Positions 54,011 through 62,055 of a DNA stretch of 64,000 nt are shown piece after piece (the first letter of the stretch is position 1; each line of letters begins with the position of its first letter). The notes under the pieces were generated by a model. The model saw nothing but the letters and a program-made list of their open reading frames with translations. It was not told where the DNA came from and did no database searches. Position numbers and translations under genes: made by a program. The DNA lies in assembly GCA_000702685.1 (NCBI GenBank), contig JNJD01000009.1, positions 1-64,000 of the forward strand, written 5' to 3'. The DNA is from Lachnospiraceae bacterium AC2028. Lineage in GTDB: Bacteria > Bacillota > Clostridia > Lachnospirales > Lachnospiraceae.

Positions 54011-54721
54011 ATGCGTATAGCTATTGTAGATGACGAAAGTATATTCAGAAGACAGATAGACGAAACGATCACCTCGCTCTACGGAAAGGGCGAGGTGAGC
54101 TGTTTTCACTATTCCGACGGAAAAGCGATCATAGACAGTTTCAAAACGGGGTTCGCTCTTGATGCCGTATTCCTCGATATCGAGATGAAGGGAATGGACG
54201 GTATGGAGACGGCCCGCGTCATCAGGACATATTCTAAGGATATCCCTATTATTTTCATGACAAGCCATACGGAAATGGCTATGGACGGCTATGAGGTCAG
54301 TGCGTTCAGATTTCTGGGCAAGCCCGTGGACAGGGAGAAGCTCAGGGAGACGCTCAAGGATCTCGAGAACAAGATCAAGGTTGAAGAGAAGATAGTTCTT
54401 AAAGTGGACGGAGAAGAAGTCATTCATCCGGTCTCTTCGCTTGTGTATATTGAAGCTGCAAATAATTCGACGAGATTTGTTTTCACCGGAGAAACCTGTG
54501 AGATAAGGATGAAGTTCGCGGAAGCAATGAAGCTTGTGGATGAGGTTTCGAAGGATTTCTTCAAATGCCACAGATCGTATTATATCGATCTTGCACGTGT
54601 TTCGAAGCTGGGTACATCGGAAGTGTTCATGGATAACGGTGATACGCTTCCGGTTTCGAGAAGTGTGGCCGCGGAGGTTAAGCAACGGCTTTTTGAATTC
54701 ATACGGAGGACGGGAAGATGA
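54011..54721 (+). CDS. LytTR response regulator (AgrA/LytR-like)
   Basis: A 236-residue protein. The receiver domain (1-120) has acidic IVDDE, phospho-acceptor in VFLDIEMKGMDG, and Lys in GKPVDR. The LytTR DNA-binding domain covers about 135-232 (VSSLVYIEAANNSTRF ... FFKCHRSYYIDL). It overlaps the kinase gene by 4 bases. It probably controls the M13-ABC operon, for which direct repeats lie upstream of 48826. Confidence 0.93.
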   Translation: MRIAIVDDESIFRRQIDETITSLYGKGEVSCFHYSDGKAIIDSFKTGFALDAVFLDIEMKGMDGMETARVIRTYSKDIPIIFMTSHTEMAMDGYEVSAFRFLGKPVDREKLRETLKDLENKIKVEEKIVLKVDGEEVIHPVSSLVYIEAANNSTRFVFTGETCEIRMKFAEAMKLVDEVSKDFFKCHRSYYIDLARVSKLGTSEVFMDNGDTLPVSRSVAAEVKQRLFEFIRRTGR

Positions 54722-56061
54722 TGAATATTATCATGACAATGCTTCCCGCGATGATGTATGCTCCGCTCAATGTTTATTTCATTGCGGAGGTTTTAAGGTA
54801 CAAGATAAGAAAACCCCGCCGAACGTATATCGTTGCGGTCATTATGGGTGCGATCATAGGATTTCTGCTGTGCTGTGTATCGGTGGAACAAACTGATGAA
54901 ACCATCACTCTGTCCGATGTTGCGATCGCGCTGTCTTCGCTTTTCCTGATGATCTATGTCGGGATCCATATGGTCGAGAAGAAGTGGAAGAGAATATTCA
55001 TAGTGTTCATGTCCATGGATATACTTACGGATCTGAATTCGCTTCTCAGCGGTCTTAAGGAAATGATCTTTGCGTCAAATGACGATTCCGGAATATACGT
55101 GTCCCTGCGGTATACCATCTACACCATTCCCGCGATCCTTTTCGAGTACCTTATGTTCTACCTTATAGCGAGGATGCGTAAGAAGAAGGACGATTCACCC
55201 CTGCCGCTTTCTCTTATACTGGGACTGTTCCTGATACTGAACATTTTCGCCGCATTCATTCCGGTTGTGGATTTTCAGAGACAGCCTTACATTACCAACA
55301 GTCCTGTATATTTTGTTTTCATGATGTCGGCGCTGGCCTTTGTCACGATGATCTTCTATATAAGAGCGGCGAGGAAAGAGAGGAATGACCTTATCGAGAT
55401 GAACCGTGTGAACGGTGAACTGGTAGAGTCCGAGGCAAGATATTTCGAAGCAAGCGTTGAGGCGAACAAGAAGATACGTGCGATGAAGCACGATATGAAG
55501 AACAATATGCAGGTGCTGCAGCTTCTGCTCGAAAAGGGCGACTACGGGAAGATGAAGGAATACCTCGGAGAGATGACCCGGCAGATAGAAAGTGCGGATG
55601 TGAGTGCGCACACGGGTGATACGATCGCGGATGCGATACTCGCCGATAAAAAGAGCAAGGCGGAAAGCGCGGGAATAACGCTGAATGTTTCGGGTGTGAT
55701 CACGGATGTCGATTTTTCGCCCGTGGATATGTGCAAGATACTTGCGAACATTCTTGATAATGCGATCGAAGCGGTCTCCGATGAAAGGTTCGTGGATCTG
55801 GATCCTTCATACAAGGTGATAGAACTGAGCTTTAAAAAGACTGAGAAATTCTTTATGATATCAATGGTAAATCCCTGCATCGATGCCCCCGTTTATGTCG
55901 GAGACACCATCATCTCCTCCAAGGCGAATAAATTCGAGCATGGGTTTGGGCTTAAGAATGCCAGGGAAGCTGCGGAGAAATACGGCGGGGACATGTCGGT
56001 GGAATGCCTGCCCAAGCCTTACGGCCATGAGTTCGTAACGGAATTCGTATTTCCCATATAA
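54718..56061 (+). CDS. GHKL-type sensor histidine kinase (AgrC-like)
   Basis: A 447-residue membrane kinase. About seven N-terminal membrane helices (1-215) are followed by a coiled dimerisation helix with the phospho-histidine in IRAMKHDMKNNMQVLQLLL and the GHKL ATP-binding domain (ILDNAIEAV, HGFGLKNAREAAEKYGG). The layout matches peptide-pheromone sensors of the AgrC type. The M13 peptidase upstream may make or destroy such a signal (inference). Confidence 0.92.
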   Translation: MMNIIMTMLPAMMYAPLNVYFIAEVLRYKIRKPRRTYIVAVIMGAIIGFLLCCVSVEQTDETITLSDVAIALSSLFLMIYVGIHMVEKKWKRIFIVFMSMDILTDLNSLLSGLKEMIFASNDDSGIYVSLRYTIYTIPAILFEYLMFYLIARMRKKKDDSPLPLSLILGLFLILNIFAAFIPVVDFQRQPYITNSPVYFVFMMSALAFVTMIFYIRAARKERNDLIEMNRVNGELVESEARYFEASVEANKKIRAMKHDMKNNMQVLQLLLEKGDYGKMKEYLGEMTRQIESADVSAHTGDTIADAILADKKSKAESAGITLNVSGVITDVDFSPVDMCKILANILDNAIEAVSDERFVDLDPSYKVIELSFKKTEKFFMISMVNPCIDAPVYVGDTIISSKANKFEHGFGLKNAREAAEKYGGDMSVECLPKPYGHEFVTEFVFPI

Positions 56062-56104
56062 TAAGAAAAGTGACCGGTCTGCGCCCCGGAAAGGTGCGGA
56101 CAGG

Positions 56105-56782
56105 TCACTCGAAAAGGTCCATGAGGAAGGAGTTGGCGTCCAGCCACTTCTTCCTTTTTTTGTAATCGGGCATGCGGACTTCGACCTCCGCCCAGAATTC
56201 CTTGGAATGATCCATATGGAGCCTGTGGCAGAGTTCGTGGACAATTACATAATCGATTGCACCCGGCGGACACATCATAAGTCTCCAGGAAAGGGAGATC
56301 GTTCCGTCGGGCGAGCATGATCCCCAGCTCTTTTTGGCGCCGGATATCCTTGTTCTTCTGAACGGGATGCCGGTGCTTTCGCTTATAAGGGCAAGCTTTG
56401 AGGGAAGATATTCCTTCGCTTTCTTTTTGAGCCATTTGACGTACTCGTCTTCGCCGGATCCTTCAGGGAAGACTATCACGCCGTCCGCCATGGTAATGCG
56501 GGATCTGCCTCCGATGTGAACGGTGAGGTTTTCCCCGAGGTAGGGAACAAGGCCGCCTTCTTCTACCTTTATATCTTCATGCGCTTCCGCGAAAGCGACG
56601 GCCTGTGTGTAGTGGATGCGTATCCAGCGTCTGTGGTCATTCAGGAATCTGAGAATGTCGCTTTCCGGCGCACGAAGAGGCACGCTCACAATAAGAGTCC
56701 CGTCTTTATCGAAGGTCATCGAAAGACGGGATGTTTTCTTGTATTCGACCTTTACCGGGATGCCGGCGAATTTTTCTTCCAT
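56105..56782 (-). CDS. YgjP-like M48-type metallopeptidase (DUF45)
   Basis: A 225-residue protein. The zinc motif is VIVHELCHRLHMDHSKEFW, near residues 178-196, and the upstream GSCSPDGTISLSWRLMMCPP is typical of YgjP/SprT-like enzymes. It has been linked to SprT-like proteolysis in other bacteria, but the role is uncertain. Its ATG overlaps the stop of the preceding YcxB-like gene by one base (TAATG). Confidence 0.88.
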   Translation of the reverse strand: MEEKFAGIPVKVEYKKTSRLSMTFDKDGTLIVSVPLRAPESDILRFLNDHRRWIRIHYTQAVAFAEAHEDIKVEEGGLVPYLGENLTVHIGGRSRITMADGVIVFPEGSGEDEYVKWLKKKAKEYLPSKLALISESTGIPFRRTRISGAKKSWGSCSPDGTISLSWRLMMCPPGAIDYVIVHELCHRLHMDHSKEFWAEVEVRMPDYKKRKKWLDANSFLMDLFE

Positions 56783-57315
56783 TATTTGTTGAGCTGAAGT
56801 CCGGTCTTTGCGAGGATCATGTTCATGAACTCATCCTTCTGCGAGCCGAGGCAGCGGAAGGGGATGAGCAGTGCCTGGATCGAACTGAATGCAAGGTATG
56901 CATGCTCTTCGTCCGTACGGATATGTTCGATATCCTTCCACTCGATCTTTTTGGTGGTGGAGGGAGTGTATTCCATGATGCATTCTTCGGTAAAATCTAT
57001 CGTTGCTTCTGTTTCGTACGGGAGCTTCCCACTCTTTTTCATGTTTTCGATCCTTTTGCGGATCCTCTTTTTCAATCTGTTGTCATAGGACAAGATCAGG
57101 TATGCATAAAAGGCTGTCACGGCTGCAATCTCGACCACGGTAAGAATGGGGCCCGCATCCAGAGTGCAGATGAAGATGATAAGTCCGATCAATAGGATGA
57201 GATGAAGTATTTTTCCGAATAATATGGAATCCCTGCCTGTTTTTGAACTGAACTGGTGGGATATGTTAAAAGCGATATAATCTTCGTCGTTCAGGTTTAC
57301 CGTTACTCTCATCAT
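56782..57315 (-). CDS. YcxB-like membrane protein
   Basis: A 177-residue protein with two adjacent membrane helices (about 34-52 and 56-75), a basic loop and a C-terminal beta-rich domain (TIDFTEECIMEYTPSTTKKIEWKD) in the YcxB pattern. It overlaps both neighbours by one base. Function unknown. Confidence 0.75.
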   Translation of the reverse strand: MMRVTVNLNDEDYIAFNISHQFSSKTGRDSILFGKILHLILLIGLIIFICTLDAGPILTVVEIAAVTAFYAYLILSYDNRLKKRIRKRIENMKKSGKLPYETEATIDFTEECIMEYTPSTTKKIEWKDIEHIRTDEEHAYLAFSSIQALLIPFRCLGSQKDEFMNMILAKTGLQLNK

Positions 57316-57791
57316 TAATCCTCTGACTGCAACTGTCCGTTAAGCTCGTCGAAGCTGATCGTAAGTGAGGACAGGGTGTCCTTGACGATGAGGTTGATGA
57401 CGGGAGCGCCTTCGGGGCCTTCCTGGGAATAGTTGAGGCGGGTTGAGCCTTCGCTGTTTATGGTGGCGTTGACGGGAAGATCGATATTGACCTTGCCGAG
57501 AACTGCGGTGATATCAACGTTCATCACATCGTGGGTGGGCATGGGAACGATGATATCGGCAATGCTCGATGTAACGGTGATGTATGCGTTCTGGACATCG
57601 GGCTTGATCTCGACGGTATCCTTCTGGAGCATGAGAGCTTCCATGAAGTTATGATCATTGGGGTGCTTATCCAGCTTCTCAGCGTTCTTGCGGCTGATCG
57701 CGAAAACTGCCGCAACATTTGCGAAGAATGCACATCCGGCAAGTGCGCAGATGCCGGTAAATATTGTTTTAACAGGATTCTTTTTGCTCAT
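57315..57791 (-). CDS. membrane-anchored hypothetical protein
   Basis: A 158-residue protein with one N-terminal membrane helix (about 10-32) and an exported beta-rich domain. The repeated pattern ITVTSSIADIIVPMP ... AVLGKVNIDLP is reminiscent of the adhesin-like DUF4097 or LiaF C-terminal folds. It is first of the leftward three-gene unit with a perfect GGAGGTGA site, and lies divergent to the sigma factor gene. Confidence 0.6.
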   Translation of the reverse strand: MSKKNPVKTIFTGICALAGCAFFANVAAVFAISRKNAEKLDKHPNDHNFMEALMLQKDTVEIKPDVQNAYITVTSSIADIIVPMPTHDVMNVDITAVLGKVNIDLPVNATINSEGSTRLNYSQEGPEGAPVINLIVKDTLSSLTISFDELNGQLQSED

Positions 57792-57909
57792 ATGTCACCT
57801 CCGTCAGGGGTTTTACTTGCTGCATATCTCAATAATACACTATGGAGTTTGACAACAAAACGAAAAAATATAAAATTTTTTCCGTAGCACAAAACCTTTT
57901 TCGCGTCCC

Positions 57910-57934
57910 GAACGTATTATATGTGTAAGACGTC
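57910..57934 (+). promoter_or_regulatory. ECF-type promoter upstream of the sigma factor gene
   Basis: GAAC (57910-57913), a 17-base spacer and CGTC (57931-57934) match the common ECF -35/-10 pattern. It lies 19 bases before the sigma factor start, suggesting autoregulation. Confidence 0.6.
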
Positions 57935-57952
57935 TTTCGCGGAGCACTTCAG

Positions 57953-58429
57953 ATGACATTGGATTTTGACAATATATATACGAAATATTCGGACAGACTC
58001 TATGCCGCGGCGTTCAATATATGCCGTCAGAAGCAGGATGCGGAGGACGCGGTCCAGGATGCGCTGATAAGGCTGTATCACACGGACAGGGAATTCGAAT
58101 CCGAGGAACATTTAAAGGCCTGGCTTTTGAGAGTTACGATCAACGCCGCAAAGAGCACGAAAAGATTATTCTGGAACAGGAACAGAACATCCTATGAAGA
58201 ATATATGGACTCACTTTCATTCGAGGAACCGTCTGACAGAACACTTATGGATGAAGTCCTGGCACTTCCGGAAAAGTACCGAATAGTCATTCACCTCTTC
58301 TATTACGAGGAATACAAGATCAAAGAGATCGCGGATATATTGAAAGTCTCTGAAAACACCGTAAAAACAAGATTATTAAACGGCCGCAGGATATTAAAGA
58401 CTAAGCTGGAGGGATGGGAAGATGAGTAA
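57953..58429 (+). CDS. ECF-type RNA polymerase sigma factor
   Basis: A 158-residue sigma-70 family protein. Region 2 (NICRQKQDAEDAVQDALIRLY) and region 4 (EYKIKEIADILKVSENTVKTRLLNGR) are clear; it lacks regions 1 and 3. It overlaps the next gene by 8 bases, which encodes a membrane protein that is probably its anti-sigma factor. Confidence 0.94.
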   Translation: MTLDFDNIYTKYSDRLYAAAFNICRQKQDAEDAVQDALIRLYHTDREFESEEHLKAWLLRVTINAAKSTKRLFWNRNRTSYEEYMDSLSFEEPSDRTLMDEVLALPEKYRIVIHLFYYEEYKIKEIADILKVSENTVKTRLLNGRRILKTKLEGWEDE

Positions 58430-59144
58430 TAAGGACAGATATCAGAATGCTTTCGGTAAATTACATCTCTCCGAGGATTTCCGGGAAAAATGCAAGAGCC
58501 CGGAAGAAAGCGGAAAGGGTAAGATAATGAATTTCAGAGCTATTCACGGAATAAGCCGCGCTGCAGCAGCTGCGGTAACCATATGCACCATAGCACTCGG
58601 AAGCGCAGGCGTATGCTACGCGAATGATATCGGGGGCATCCGTACGACGGTTCAGATGTGGATGAACGGAAGCAGACAGGAAGTCGAAGTCATCCGGAGC
58701 GAAGAAGGAATCTATACCGTATATGATGAGGACGGTAAAGAGATCATGGGCTTTGGCGGTGTAAGCATTGATGAGGACGGGAACGAGACGCCCATAGGTG
58801 CGGAGGAGTTTTTCGACTATCTGAACAATGAATGCTCCCTTGATCTCACCGATGACGGAAGATACATCTTCAGCTACAAGAATATTACCGATGATGTTAC
58901 CGACCTGATCGGTGAGGATGGAAGTCTTTATGTCCACGTTGAAGATCCCGCAAATCCCTATACCTACTTCAATATCACAAACATCAAGAATGGCGGATTT
59001 TCCGTTGAGAACGCTAAGAGCGGTTTGTCGGGAAAGGCCTACTATGAAGCGGGTTCGGTAGATCTTGCCATCGAAGGTGATGAGGATACCTCAAATCTTG
59101 ATTTTGAAAGCACCACTTATACTACCGTAATAACCGAAGACTGA
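58422..59144 (+). CDS. membrane protein, probable anti-sigma factor
   Basis: A 240-residue protein. The N-terminal 40 residues are cytosolic and charged (KDRYQNAFGKLHLSEDFREK, short anti-sigma-like helix), a single membrane helix follows (about 48-66), and the rest is an acidic extracellular domain with no known fold. The overlap with the sigma gene and the topology indicate anti-sigma function; the signal is not known. Confidence 0.75.
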   Translation: MSNKDRYQNAFGKLHLSEDFREKCKSPEESGKGKIMNFRAIHGISRAAAAAVTICTIALGSAGVCYANDIGGIRTTVQMWMNGSRQEVEVIRSEEGIYTVYDEDGKEIMGFGGVSIDEDGNETPIGAEEFFDYLNNECSLDLTDDGRYIFSYKNITDDVTDLIGEDGSLYVHVEDPANPYTYFNITNIKNGGFSVENAKSGLSGKAYYEAGSVDLAIEGDEDTSNLDFESTTYTTVITED

Positions 59145-59151
59145 CTCCCCT

Positions 59152-59190
59152 AAAAAAGCCGGTGGCTGCCAAGGCAGTCATCGGCTTTTT
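59152..59190 (+). terminator. terminator of the sigma/anti-sigma operon
   Basis: AAAAAGCCGGTG pairs with CATCGGCTTTTT around an inner GCTGCC/GGCAGT. A run of T's follows. Confidence 0.87.
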
Positions 59191-59230
59191 CTTATTGTTG
59201 TAGGTGGCTTGCCACAGGCGCCGGGCGCAT

Positions 59231-59830
59231 TTACAGACTGATATCTACTGCTTCTCCGCCCTCTGCGGGTGCGACCTCGGGGATCTCGATATCGGGAAGA
59301 GGCCCGGTGTATTCGGAATTGTCCGCAACCTCCCCGGGGTCGGGATATTCCTTCTTTTCCTCGTCGTCCCAGAGGGAATCGTGGTCTTCGTGCTCTTTCT
59401 CCAGCTGTCTGGCCATGGCCTGCATATTCTTGGCCATGGTGTACATCTTCTCGTCGTACTCTGCCAGCTTCTTTTCATCGGAGAGGGGAACTGTGTCACC
59501 ATTGGCCAGTCTGCGGAAGACGGTCATGATCTTACCCATGTTCTCCATCTCTTCCTTCATGGCATCGCCCTGCTGTTTGGAGACTTCCATGTTCCATATG
59601 GCAGCATGCTGTTCCGCTATCGAATCGAGAACGGCCTGGTTTTCCCTGAAAGCTTCATCGGTGGCTTTTATGGACAGCTCGAGCGATGCGGCCTGATCGG
59701 AGAATTTGCTGTCTCCGGTGACGCGGTATGCGCTTTCCGCTTTTTCTTTCTGCTTGTGAAGATCCCTTATCTGATCGACGAGTTCGCGTCTGTTCTGATA
59801 GTATGTGGGTCTGACTTCACTGATCTTCAT
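59231..59830 (-). CDS. coiled-coil cytosolic hypothetical protein
   Basis: A 199-residue acidic protein beginning MKISEVRPTYYQNRREL, strongly helical with likely coiled coil from about 10 to 150, and a Pro/Glu/Asp-rich disordered tail. The start is fixed by AGGAGG eight bases upstream; a longer frame exists but has no site. No function is recognised. It reads toward the sigma operon and the intergenic terminator there may serve both. Confidence 0.7.
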   Translation of the reverse strand: MKISEVRPTYYQNRRELVDQIRDLHKQKEKAESAYRVTGDSKFSDQAASLELSIKATDEAFRENQAVLDSIAEQHAAIWNMEVSKQQGDAMKEEMENMGKIMTVFRRLANGDTVPLSDEKKLAEYDEKMYTMAKNMQAMARQLEKEHEDHDSLWDDEEKKEYPDPGEVADNSEYTGPLPDIEIPEVAPAEGGEAVDISL

Positions 59831-59868
59831 GCCGATACCTCCTTGCCTGCTGCGAATGAACCCGCGGA

Positions 59869-59888
59869 TCCCGGATTCCGTTCCGGGA
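59869..59888. promoter_or_regulatory. perfect inverted repeat upstream of the coiled-coil gene
   Basis: TCCCGGA-TTCCGT-TCCGGGA, 7-bp arms, 39 bases before the leftward start codon. It could be an operator or a leader hairpin. Confidence 0.4.
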
Positions 59889-59939
59889 GATGATACTTCA
59901 TATTGTTTATCGGCATCCGGCTGCGGAAAGTTTAGGGTC

Positions 59940-60023
59940 GGATTGTTCCTTGTCACCAAAGGTGGATACGGATGGCTTGCCATAAATATGTTCAAAGACA
60001 TGATAACCGGATTCAGAGGGTAG
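59940..60023 (+). pseudogene. C-terminal remnant of a small membrane-protein gene (copy 1)
   Basis: The frame encodes GLFLVTKGGYGWLAINMFKD followed by MITGFRG and a stop. The same ending (YIVTRGGYGWLALNMFRDML) occurs at 61.4 kb. The N-terminal half found there is missing here, so only the 3' end remains. It lies 5' of the GNAT leader promoter. Confidence 0.6.
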
Positions 60024-60054
60024 GAATTAAATAGGCTGAGTCTAAATCACAAAT

Positions 60055-60082
60055 ATACAAAGACCGTTAATAGCGATATAAT
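60055..60082 (+). promoter_or_regulatory. promoter of the intact GNAT unit
   Basis: ATACAA (60055-60060, weak -35), 16-base spacer, TATAAT (60077-60082). The block GTTAATAGCGATATAAT is nearly the same as in copy A at 37.27 kb. Confidence 0.6.
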
Positions 60083-60114
60083 ATAAACAGAGGATAGTTG
60101 TTTTCGGAGGAATC

Positions 60115-60219
60115 ACCTCGATGTTTATAACATCGGGGTATTAAGACTATATATACTTTCTTTTCCCGGAGATAGGAAAGAATTTTAATTCCGGTTATGC
60201 CGGGAAAGGAAAGGTTAAT
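60115..60219 (+). promoter_or_regulatory. conserved structured leader RNA, copy B
   Basis: Hairpin 1 is an 11-bp stem (60115-60125 with 60129-60139, loop TAT) whose sequence differs from copy A, though both stay paired. The 60151-60181 block is identical to 37363-37393. CTTTTCCCGG (60160-60169) can pair with CCGGGAAAGG (60200-60209), next to the ribosome site. TTCCGG/CCGGGAA is the alternative local pairing. Confidence 0.72.
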
Positions 60220-60765
60220 ATGATTTGTATTGATATTGACGAACTGACTCATTGCCTTCGGAATCTAAAAACAGGAGAACTTATAGATACCGAGATCAGA
60301 GCTCTCTTTTCTAAAGAGGATCTGAAGTGCTATACCAAAAGAGATTGGTATGTGAATTGGAGTAAATTACTTCAAAGCGGGCATGAGATTTATGGGCTTT
60401 ATGTAAAAGGGGATAAAGCCGTTCAGGGGCTTGTTGCATTAAAGGCTATGCCCGAGTTGAAATCTGTCTATATAGCATGGATGGTTGCTTCTCCGCACAA
60501 TAATAGGGAAAAGACAGATAATCCTGTCTATTCCGGTGTCGGTGGTCATTTGTTTGCTTTGGCTATTCAAAGATCTTTGGAGTGTGGTTTTGGAGGTCAT
60601 ATATATGGTTATGCCAAAAACGAAGCAGCTAAAGACAGATTCATAAATAATCATGGTGCAGTATATATAGGAGTGTTGCATCCTTTTCACATTGAAATCT
60701 CGGGTATAGCAGCTCGGAAAATTTGGAGGGAATACAATTATGACTTCTTTAAAGAGAAAACTTGA
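60220..60765 (+). CDS. GNAT-fold acetyltransferase-like protein
   Basis: A 181-residue protein beginning MICIDIDELTHCLRNLKTGE. The middle has LKSVYIAWMVASPHN as the central strand, and GVGGHLFALAIQRSLECGFGGH is the acetyl-CoA pyrophosphate loop and following helix of GNAT enzymes; NEAAKDRFINNHGA follows. No substrate can be named. It overlaps the small ORF by 26 bases and follows the structured leader. A broken copy lies at 37.4 kb. A toxin-like GNAT role is possible but not supported by a known family. Confidence 0.78.
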   Translation: MICIDIDELTHCLRNLKTGELIDTEIRALFSKEDLKCYTKRDWYVNWSKLLQSGHEIYGLYVKGDKAVQGLVALKAMPELKSVYIAWMVASPHNNREKTDNPVYSGVGGHLFALAIQRSLECGFGGHIYGYAKNEAAKDRFINNHGAVYIGVLHPFHIEISGIAARKIWREYNYDFFKEKT

Positions 60766-60928
60766 AAAGAACAAAAAAAGACTCTCCAAAAAGAACGGTC
60801 CTGTTACCGGCCGGCATCTTCCCAGGGGAGTAAAACTTGATTTGCCTGCGTTGAGCCAATATATAGTTGAATCCGGTAAAACATTTGAAGAGTTATCGGA
60901 AGAAGAGGTATCAAAGTTTGTTTTTTGA
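60740..60928 (+). CDS. small protein partner of the GNAT unit, copy B (62 aa)
   Basis: A 62-residue, very basic N-terminus (KRKLEKNKKRLSKKNGP) followed by LDLPALSQYIVESGKTFEEL and SEEEVSKFVF. The second half shares the pattern of the copy A partner at 37.7 kb. GGAGGG lies nine bases before ATG. It overlaps the GNAT gene, so the two are probably made together. Role unknown; could be an antidote or a targeting factor. Confidence 0.6.
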   Translation: MTSLKRKLEKNKKRLSKKNGPVTGRHLPRGVKLDLPALSQYIVESGKTFEELSEEEVSKFVF

Positions 60929-61089
60929 AACATCTTTTCCGGATTTATGATGGAACATTATGTTCAAACTATCAATGGTATTATCCCCTGCATCAGGAAG
61001 ATGCCGCCGGAAACGGCGTGTGTAGAATCCGCGAGCATGTAAATGCCCTTTTGAGGAATCCGGTCCCGGTTTTACACCATATTTCTTTA

Positions 61090-61113
61090 AGCAATTGAAC
61101 GAATTCAATTGCT
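61090..61113. repeat. perfect inverted repeat in an otherwise empty stretch
   Basis: AGCAATTGA-N6-TCAATTGCT with 9-bp arms. It lies in 60929-61158, where no convincing gene is seen. Possibly an operator or a remnant of an element end. Confidence 0.4.
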
Positions 61114-61158
61114 GGTGGATTTATGTGTGTAAAGCCTTCAATAGCAAATCTTAGAAGT

Positions 61159-61189
61159 CTGTACACACATATAGTGTACAGGCTTTTTT
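61159..61189 (+). terminator. terminator before the small membrane-protein gene
   Basis: A perfect 8-bp stem CTGTACAC/GTGTACAG with loop ACATATA, then six T's after GC. It precedes the ribosome site of the next gene by about 10 bases, so it could act as an attenuator. Confidence 0.82.
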
Positions 61190-61210
61190 GATTTCAAAAA
61201 GGAGGCAAAA

Positions 61211-61423
61211 ATGAACAAAACAACATTTTATATAGACGATCGCAGATACCAAGTCAGAAAAGACAGAGAGGGATATGATTTAGTTGAATTAATATGATTT
61301 ATCGCACCCGTGATCGTCCACTTGATTCTTCTCGGCTTCGGAATGTATATTGTTACAAGAGGCGGATACGGATGGCTTGCTCTTAATATGTTCCGGGACA
61401 TGCTATCCGGGTCGGTGCCTTGA
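61211..61423 (+). pseudogene. small membrane-protein gene with in-frame TGA (copy 2)
   Basis: With AGGAGG before the ATG, the frame reads 28 codons (MNKTTFYIDDRRYQVRKDRE...VELI), a TGA at 61295-61297, then 41 more codons in the same frame (FIAPVIVHLILLGFG, a membrane helix, then TRGGYGWLALNMFRDML). The second half matches the remnant at 59940. The TGA probably replaced TGG; a recoding event cannot be excluded from sequence. Confidence 0.7.
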
Positions 61424-61448
61424 ATTTTATTCTGAGAGGGGAATCACA

Positions 61449-61970
61449 ATGAAAAAGAACGTTTTGAAGACCGCGGTGCTGATGATGCTCTGCCTTGTGC
61501 TCATTATGGGCTGCGGCAACCGCTACGGTGATAAGGTATACACCTGCAGTTCCAAGAATATGATGGGATTTAAAGGCGTATATGCCGACGGAAATACCGT
61601 GACCCTGCTGTTTGAAACGGATGATGCAAGTACCGGGTCGCCGGATATCAAGATAAGCAGGATGTTCGATCTGAGATCCGATGACGAATTTTTTCTTATA
61701 TCCAAAGATTACGATTTTGCTGTTATCGATACGGAAGAGCTGACAGAGGATTTCGTGAACGGAACCATTACTTTTAATCTCACCGGGTTTACTCCGGAGG
61801 AGATAGAGAGCATACAATTTACATGTGACGGTGACAGATATTCCATAGATATAATTAAGGGTGAGATCGAAGCACTGGTAAATTATGATGATGGAATCGA
61901 TCTGTGCATGCAGGTCTATGAATCGGGCAAGTGGAGTGAAATCCAGTCACTGAGCAACATGCTCAAGTAA
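61449..61970 (+). CDS. putative lipoprotein, function unknown
   Basis: A 173-residue secreted protein. The signal peptide is MKKNVLKTAVLMMLCLVLIM with a lipobox LIMGC (Cys near 22). The mature part is mostly beta-rich with no recognised domain. The start is chosen at the signal peptide, with GAGAGGGGA before it. It is followed by the NUDIX gene after 85 bases. Confidence 0.75.
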   Translation: MKKNVLKTAVLMMLCLVLIMGCGNRYGDKVYTCSSKNMMGFKGVYADGNTVTLLFETDDASTGSPDIKISRMFDLRSDDEFFLISKDYDFAVIDTEELTEDFVNGTITFNLTGFTPEEIESIQFTCDGDRYSIDIIKGEIEALVNYDDGIDLCMQVYESGKWSEIQSLSNMLK

Positions 61971-62055
61971 GAAGCGGCCCGGCAAGGTGAGAAGCGGTCC
62001 GGCCATATAAGAAGTGACCGGCAATGCCGAATGAGGCGGACTGATAAGGAGTGTA

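Noticed and set aside
59204-59893. 229-codon plus-strand frame opposite the coiled-coil gene
   Set aside because: No start site. The minus-strand gene has AGGAGG and a coherent helical product; the plus frame is its shadow.
60949-61041. 31-codon ORF MMEHYVQTINGIIPCIRKMP...
   Set aside because: No ribosome site, no similarity to anything recognised, and it lies in a region that otherwise looks empty.
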